This document shows, piece by piece, positions 59,994-64,000 of a DNA stretch of 64,000 bases (position 1 is its first letter; every line of letters begins with the position of its first letter). The position numbers were made by a program, and so were the translations under genes. The stretch covers positions 1,028,316-1,092,315 of the forward strand of contig AZWL01000001.1 in NCBI GenBank assembly GCA_000514715.1. The letters are read 5' to 3'. Below the pieces are notes generated by a model. The model ran no database searches. It had not been told where the DNA came from and saw nothing but the letters and a program-made list of their open reading frames with translations. The stretch comes from Streptomyces sp. CNH099. Lineage in GTDB: Bacteria > Actinomycetota > Actinomycetes > Streptomycetales > Streptomycetaceae.

Positions 59994-60572
59994 CTACGTC
60001 CGGGGGGCGCTGCGGGTGTCGCTGCGGGGGCCGGCCGGGGTGTCCTCGGTCCGTACGTCGAAGACCCGGAAGCCGCGGCGCCGGTAGTTGTCCAGGGCGT
60101 ACGGGCCGTCGTCGCTGCAGGTGTGCACCCACACCCGGCGCGTCCGCGCCCGCCCCGGCCACCGCTCCGCCAGGTCCCAGGCGCGCGCCGTGCCGACGGA
60201 GAGCAGGTGCCCGCCGATGCGCCGGCCGCGGAACGCGGGCAGCAGCCCGAAGTAGGTGATCTCCACCACCCCGTCCGGCTGCCCCTGGAGTTCCAGGTAC
60301 CCGGCCGGCGTACCGCGCTCGTACGCCACCCACGTCTCGGTCCCGGGCGCCTCGACGAAGGCGCGCCACCGCTCCTCGTCCCACCCCAGCCGGTCCGTCC
60401 ACGCCACGTCGGCGCCGACGGCCCCGTACAGGTAGCGGTTGAAACCGGGCGAGGGGACCGCGGCGCGTACGACGGTCAGCTCGCCGGCCGCGACGGCCGC
60501 CGGCTCGGCCGCCGGGCTGAGGTCGTCCGCGGCGGTCTGCTCCAGCGACCAGGTGGTGAGGGTGCTCTGCAT
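59994..60572 (-). CDS. GNAT-family N-acetyltransferase
   Basis: The ATG at 60572 gives 192 residues. The N-terminal ~30 are variable. The GNAT core has FNRYLYGAVGADVAWTDRLG, WVAYERGTPAGYLELQGQPD and the acetyl-CoA pyrophosphate loop FRGRRIGGHLLSVGTARAWD (R/Q-x-x-G-x-G/A type). The substrate is unknown. It is upstream of and on the same strand as the leader/sulfite reductase operon, separated by 94 bp. A TCCGC-CAT-GCGGA inverted repeat lies at 59942-59954 between them. Confidence 0.85.
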   Translation of the reverse strand: MQSTLTTWSLEQTAADDLSPAAEPAAVAAGELTVVRAAVPSPGFNRYLYGAVGADVAWTDRLGWDEERWRAFVEAPGTETWVAYERGTPAGYLELQGQPDGVVEITYFGLLPAFRGRRIGGHLLSVGTARAWDLAERWPGRARTRRVWVHTCSDDGPYALDNYRRRGFRVFDVRTEDTPAGPRSDTRSAPRT

Positions 60573-60643
60573 AGGGGAATCAGACCACGGTGCACGGCGC
60601 CTTGCGGAGCCGGGTGCGGCGCAGGAATCTGCGTCACGACCCC

Positions 60644-60673
60644 TTGCCCGCGGGTGGGCGCCGCCCGTAGCTT
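60644..60673 (+). promoter_or_regulatory. candidate promoter of the ABC transporter operon
   Basis: TTGCCC (60644-60649) and TAGCTT (60668-60673) are separated by 18 bp. It lies about 220 bp upstream of the permease start, so a long 5' leader would result. Confidence 0.4.
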
Positions 60674-60737
60674 ATGGCAAGCGCTTTCTGTGGCCTTGGC
60701 CACCGATGTAGCACCGCACCAGGCACCACCCCGCACC

Positions 60738-60757
60738 ACCTCGTTGCACCTCGTTGC
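60738..60757 (+). repeat. two tandem copies of ACCTCGTTGC
   Basis: Adjacent identical 10-bp units at 60738-60747 and 60748-60757, extended by a further AC. They lie 138 bp before the permease start and are a candidate regulator site or leader element. Confidence 0.45.
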
Positions 60758-60895
60758 ACGAAAAGCCGGACGACGAGCAGGCATCCACGGTCACCGCGCC
60801 GGTCACCCCGCGGGCGGCGGCCGAGAGCTGTTCCGAAGTCCGCAGGAACTGCCCCGGCGACGGCCACTTGTTCAACCTCGATTGGATGCATCCGA

Positions 60896-61777
60896 GTGAC
60901 AACGGCACAGGACGACCTCAAGGCGCCCGCCGGCGTCCCGACCGCCCCCGAGCGGACGGGGCCGCGCGGAGCGCGCCTCGGCAACCAGCTCGCCGCCTTC
61001 GGCTCCGCCGTGTGGCGGCCCCTCATCGTGCTCGCCGTGATCGGCCTCGTCTGGTGGTTCGTCACCGCGCGGGAGATGGTCGAGCGCTACCTCGTCCCCA
61101 CCCCCGGCTCTGTCTTCGAGGTCATGTGGGAAGACCGGTCGATGCTGGCGGAGCACACCTACGTCACGCTCTACGAGACGGTCATCGGCTTCCTGCTGGC
61201 CGCGCTGATCGGCATCGCCTCCGCCGTGCTCATCGTCTACTCCAAGACGGCCGAGCGCTCCCTGTACCCGATCATCCTCTTCGCCCAGGTCATCCCCAAG
61301 ATCGCGATCGCGCCGATCCTCATCGTGTGGTTCGGCACCGGGCTCTCCCCGAAGATCATCCTGGCCGTGCTGATCGCCTTCTTCCCCGTCGTCGTCTCCG
61401 GCGTCGCCGGGCTGCGCGATACCGACCCCGAACTGCTGGACCTCTCCGCCACGATGGGCGCCAGCCGGTGGAGCGTCTTCGTCAAGGTGCGCTTCCCCGG
61501 CGCGCTGCCGCAGCTGATGGCCGGGCTGAAGGTCGCGGTGACCCTGGCCGTGGTCGGCGCCGTCGTCGGCGAGTTCGTCGGCGCCAGCGAAGGGCTGGGC
61601 TACATCCTCCTGCTCGCCAGCGGCAACCTGAACTCCGCGCTGCTGTTCGCGGACCTGATCCTGATGTCGGCGATCGGCGTGCTGCTGTTCGTCGTCGTCG
61701 AGGTCGCCGAGTCCCTGCTCATCCCGTGGCACGCCAGCCGCCGGGAGGGCACCAGCGTGACCATGGCGACGACCTGA
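60896..61777 (+). CDS. ABC transporter permease (SsuC/TauC/NrtB family)
   Basis: The GTG at 60896 gives 293 residues; the exact start is uncertain because the ribosome site is weak. Six membrane segments are visible (for example RPLIVLAVIGLVWWFV and LIPWHASRREG at the end). The EAA loop reads ATMGASRWSVFVKVRFPGAL, conserved in sulfonate/taurine/nitrate transporters. Context (sulfite reductase, cysH) favours sulfonate or taurine import. It is followed by the binding protein and ATPase genes in one operon. Confidence 0.88.
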   Translation: MTTAQDDLKAPAGVPTAPERTGPRGARLGNQLAAFGSAVWRPLIVLAVIGLVWWFVTAREMVERYLVPTPGSVFEVMWEDRSMLAEHTYVTLYETVIGFLLAALIGIASAVLIVYSKTAERSLYPIILFAQVIPKIAIAPILIVWFGTGLSPKIILAVLIAFFPVVVSGVAGLRDTDPELLDLSATMGASRWSVFVKVRFPGALPQLMAGLKVAVTLAVVGAVVGEFVGASEGLGYILLLASGNLNSALLFADLILMSAIGVLLFVVVEVAESLLIPWHASRREGTSVTMATT

Positions 61778-61907
61778 GCCGCCCGGGGCCCGGGGCCGCC
61801 GACCGCACGGTCCGCCAGGCCCGCCCGGACCGCCCGGTTCGCCGCCACGGCGCCGCAGCCCGTATCCCGCAGTACCGGACCACCGGACCACCCAGGAAGG
61901 CAACGAG

Positions 61908-62927
61908 ATGAAACGCACCGCGGCGACCCTCACCCTGCTGAGCGCGCTGCTCGCCGCCGCCGCCTGCGCCCCCGACACGTCGGACGACGACGACGGCGGC
62001 GACGACGGCGGCGACGCGGGCGGCAAGGAGGTCACGCTGACCCTCAACTGGGTGCCGTACGGGGAGCACGCCCCCTTCTACTACGGCGTGGAGAAGGGCT
62101 TCTACGCCGACGAGGGCATCGACCTGGAGATCAAGCCCGGCAACGGCTCGGGCGCCACCATCCAGCAGGTCGCCCAGAACCAGACCGACTTCGGCTGGGC
62201 CGACACCCCGCCGCTGATGGCGGGCATCGGCGAGGGCATGGGCGTCAAGAGCCTCGGGGTGTACCTGCAGAAGGGCCCCTCCTCCGTGCAGTTCATGTCC
62301 GACCAGGACATCAAGGAGCCGGCCGACCTGGAGGGCAAGACCGTCGCGGGCACGCCCGGCGACGCGATGTACGCCACCTTCCCCGGCTGGCTCGAAGCCA
62401 ACGGCGTGGACCCCTCGAAGGTGAAGGTCGTCAACGTCCAGCCCGCGGACAAGATCTCGCAGCTGGCCGCCGGCAAGGTCGACGCCATCATGGGCTTCTT
62501 CCACGACCAGGGCCCCACCATCGAGAACACCACCGGGGAGTCGGTCGACTACATCCTCTTCTCCGACTTCGGCATGAACGTCCTCGGCACCGGCATCGTC
62601 GCCTCCGACAAGCTGCTGGCCGACGACCCCGAGCTGGCCAAGGCGTTCGTCCGGGCCACCACCAAGTCCTGGAAGGAGGTCGAGGCCAACCAGGAGGAGG
62701 CCGTGCAGATCATGTCGGAGGCCGCGACCGAGCCGCCGCCGGACAACGTGCTCGCCAACCAGCTCAAGGACACGCTGCCGCTGCTGGCCGGCGACGGCGG
62801 CGGGATCGGCGTCAACTCCGAGGAGTCGTGGCAGGAGACTATCGATCTGCTCGCCGACGGCGGGATGCTGAAGGAGGCCATGAATCCCGCCGACTACTGG
62901 GACGCGTCGTACGCCGCTAAGGGGTGA
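61908..62927 (+). CDS. ABC transporter substrate-binding lipoprotein (SsuA/NMT1-like)
   Basis: The ATG at 61908 gives 339 residues with a lipoprotein signal peptide: LTLLSALLAAAAC with Cys20 as lipid anchor. An Asp/Gly linker follows. The SBP family-type core reads LNWVPYGEHAPFYYGVEKGF, VAQNQTDFGWADTPPLMAGI and GTPGDAMYATFPGWLEANGV, as in NMT1/SsuA/ThiY proteins. Candidates are sulfonates, taurine or thiamine-pyrimidine precursors; operon context favours a sulfur source. It lies 130 bp after the permease. Confidence 0.88.
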   Translation: MKRTAATLTLLSALLAAAACAPDTSDDDDGGDDGGDAGGKEVTLTLNWVPYGEHAPFYYGVEKGFYADEGIDLEIKPGNGSGATIQQVAQNQTDFGWADTPPLMAGIGEGMGVKSLGVYLQKGPSSVQFMSDQDIKEPADLEGKTVAGTPGDAMYATFPGWLEANGVDPSKVKVVNVQPADKISQLAAGKVDAIMGFFHDQGPTIENTTGESVDYILFSDFGMNVLGTGIVASDKLLADDPELAKAFVRATTKSWKEVEANQEEAVQIMSEAATEPPPDNVLANQLKDTLPLLAGDGGGIGVNSEESWQETIDLLADGGMLKEAMNPADYWDASYAAKG

Positions 62928-62930
62928 GCA

Positions 62931-63740
62931 GTGCCGCAGCTCGAAAAGAAGAAGGCCGCCGCGACCGACGCGGCGGCGTCCGCAAGCATCGACATCCGCG
63001 ATGTGACGTGCACGTTCACCACGAAGCGCAGTCGCACCACGGCGGTCGACGGGGTCTCGATGCGGATCGAGCCCGGTGAGTTCGTGTCCATCCTCGGCCC
63101 GTCGGGCTGCGGCAAGTCGACCCTGCTGAAGATGATCGCCGGCCTGGTGCTGCCCACGACGGGCCAGGTCAGCCTGCTGGGCCGGCAGGTGACCGGCCCC
63201 CAGCGCAACATCGGCTTCGCGTTCCAGCGGGCGTCGCTGCTGCAGTGGCGCGGCGCGCGGAAGAACATCCTGCTCCAGGCCGAGATGCGCGGCATGGACA
63301 AGCAGGCCGCCGCCCGCCGGGCCGACGAGCTGATCGAGCTGACGGGGCTCACGGGCTTCGAGGAGGCCCTGCCGCACGAGTTGTCCGGCGGCATGCAGCA
63401 GCGCGTGGCCCTGTGCCGTGCCCTGCTGCACGAGCCGCCGGTGCTGCTGCTCGACGAGCCGTTCGGCGCGCTGGACGCGCTGACGCGGGAGCACCTGAAC
63501 ATCGAGCTGAACCGCATCTGGCGGGAGACGGGCACGACCGTCGTGCTGGTCACCCACTCCATCTCGGAGGCCGTCTACCTCGGCACCCGGGTGGAGGTGA
63601 TGAGCGCCCGCCCGGGCCGGATCGTCGAGACGATGCCGGTGGACCTGCCGGCGGCGCGCGACTACGGAAAGGTCATGTCCGCCCCGGAGTTCGAGACCCT
63701 GGCCGCCCGCATCCGCGGGCTGCTGGGCGGGGCGCACTAG
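62931..63740 (+). CDS. ABC transporter ATP-binding protein (SsuB/TauB-like)
   Basis: The GTG at 62931 gives 269 residues, three bases after the binding-protein stop. Walker A is GPSGCGKST (about 54-62), the Q-loop AFQRASLLQW, the signature LSGGMQQRVALCRALL (about 148-163), Walker B VLLLDEPFGALD and the H-loop VLVTHSISEAVYL. Typical of the nitrate/sulfonate/taurine ATPases. Its TAG stop is the last three bases of the CTAG at 63737-63740 that immediately borders the IS element. Confidence 0.92.
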   Translation: MPQLEKKKAAATDAAASASIDIRDVTCTFTTKRSRTTAVDGVSMRIEPGEFVSILGPSGCGKSTLLKMIAGLVLPTTGQVSLLGRQVTGPQRNIGFAFQRASLLQWRGARKNILLQAEMRGMDKQAAARRADELIELTGLTGFEEALPHELSGGMQQRVALCRALLHEPPVLLLDEPFGALDALTREHLNIELNRIWRETGTTVVLVTHSISEAVYLGTRVEVMSARPGRIVETMPVDLPAARDYGKVMSAPEFETLAARIRGLLGGAH

Positions 63741-64000
63741 TACTCCAGTTGTAGTTCGCTATCGATGCTGGTCAGGGCCGGGTTTCTGAGTGTACTCGGC
63801 TGACGGGCCGTCAGTGAGGGCGAGTTCGTGACCTCGGGTGCGGCGGTGGCGTTGTGCTGGTCATGCAAGATGATGTGCAGCCCGATGTCTGGTCGGTGGA
63901 ACTGGAAGAGCTGCTGGTGCGGATCGGTCACCGGTTCGGGCGGGTGGACCTGCGACGACGGATGCGGGCCTACATCCACGGCTTGCTCGGCCCGGTGGGC
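63741..64000 (+). mobile_element. IS701-like insertion sequence, left end (continues beyond the window)
   Basis: Directly after CTAG at 63737-63740 comes TACTCCAGTTGTAGTTCGCT, a plausible terminal inverted-repeat beginning, then a non-coding segment and a transposase start at 63863. IS701-family elements generate a 4-bp YTAR-type target duplication, and CTAG fits this. The right end and the second CTAG are outside the window. Composition is lower in GC than the host gene before it. Confidence 0.7.
63863..64000 (+). CDS. IS701-family transposase, N-terminal fragment (cut by window edge)
   Basis: From the ATG at 63863 (GTG at 63854 also in frame), 46 codons are visible: MQDDVQPDVWSVELEELLVR then IGHRFGRVDLRRRMRAYIHG and LLGPVG. 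The block RIGHRFGRVDLRRRMRAYIHGLLGPV (shown here in two parts) matches the N-terminus of IS701-type transposases (typically RFxRVEPRRRxRAYLRGLLAPV). The catalytic domain lies outside the window. Confidence 0.75.
   Translation, partial: MQDDVQPDVWSVELEELLVRIGHRFGRVDLRRRMRAYIHGLLGPVG

Larger units (their letters stand above)
60573..60895. other. 323-bp divergent region between GNAT gene and ABC transporter
   Basis: The region holds a candidate plus-strand promoter (60644-60673) and a 10-bp tandem repeat (60738-60757). One frame between about 60760 and 60900 has normal streptomycete third-position G/C but does not join the permease frame and has no nearby stop, so it is not annotated as a gene. 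No other coding frame stands out. Confidence 0.5.

Overview
The window is high-GC actinobacterial chromosome, almost certainly from Streptomyces or a close relative. The evidence is the strong G/C bias at third codon positions, many GTG starts, 4-nt start/stop overlaps, and several families typical of streptomycetes (SAV_915, DUF2637, an XRE-SUMF1 protein, a MACS-type ligase beside a GAF-LuxR regulator, a PucR-controlled xanthine dehydrogenase). By eye I found no rRNA, tRNA or CRISPR array.

Layout. 1-2.6 kb is the end of a urate-degradation operon (uraD, partial uraH, a small HTH regulator, a thiamine-binding-like protein) with a divergent FAD monooxygenase. 3.1-11.1 kb holds three NarL-type two-component units. 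Between them lie tartronate semialdehyde reductase, which links to glyoxylate from purine breakdown, and an Mrr-like protein with an altered catalytic motif. 11.1-19.6 kb has a luciferase-like oxidoreductase, an MBL-fold hydrolase, two translationally coupled acyl-CoA ligases with a divergent GAF-LuxR regulator and a perfect palindrome between them, a VOC protein, a methyltransferase and an SAV_915 protein. 19.8-28.2 kb contains an endonuclease/exonuclease/phosphatase-family membrane protein, the xanthine dehydrogenase operon (FAD, 2Fe-2S and molybdenum subunits plus XdhC) and its divergent PucR regulator. Together with the left edge this covers much of xanthine-to-glyoxylate catabolism.

28.3-42 kb holds a TPR-like protein, an EamA exporter with Lrp and LysR regulators, a sugar-catabolic pair divergent from a LacI repressor with clear promoter and operator candidates, a CE7 esterase, a GntR regulator, an iron-box-controlled FhuF-like reductase, a DUF2637 membrane protein and a GH38 alpha-mannosidase. 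42-53 kb holds a PP2C-like gene that looks frameshifted, a TrmB/LuxR regulator, RsgA, PolX, a BrkB-family membrane protein with a repetitive tail, an AidB-like acyl-CoA dehydrogenase and a GAF regulator.

53.3-56.2 kb is compositionally different (visibly lower GC): YunG, a SpoIIAB-like ATPase, a class IV aminotransferase and an XRE-HTH/SUMF1 fusion carrying a TTA codon. I consider this the least understood module here. 56.2-63.7 kb is a sulfur-assimilation region. It runs GNAT, a 19-residue cysteine-containing leader peptide, sulfite reductase, a Zn-ribbon protein, APS reductase and sirohydrochlorin chelatase on the minus strand. An SsuC/SsuA/SsuB-type ABC transporter faces it on the plus strand. 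The usual cysC/cysD/cysN genes are absent. The window ends inside an IS701-like element inserted at the CTAG that forms the stop of the transporter ATPase gene.
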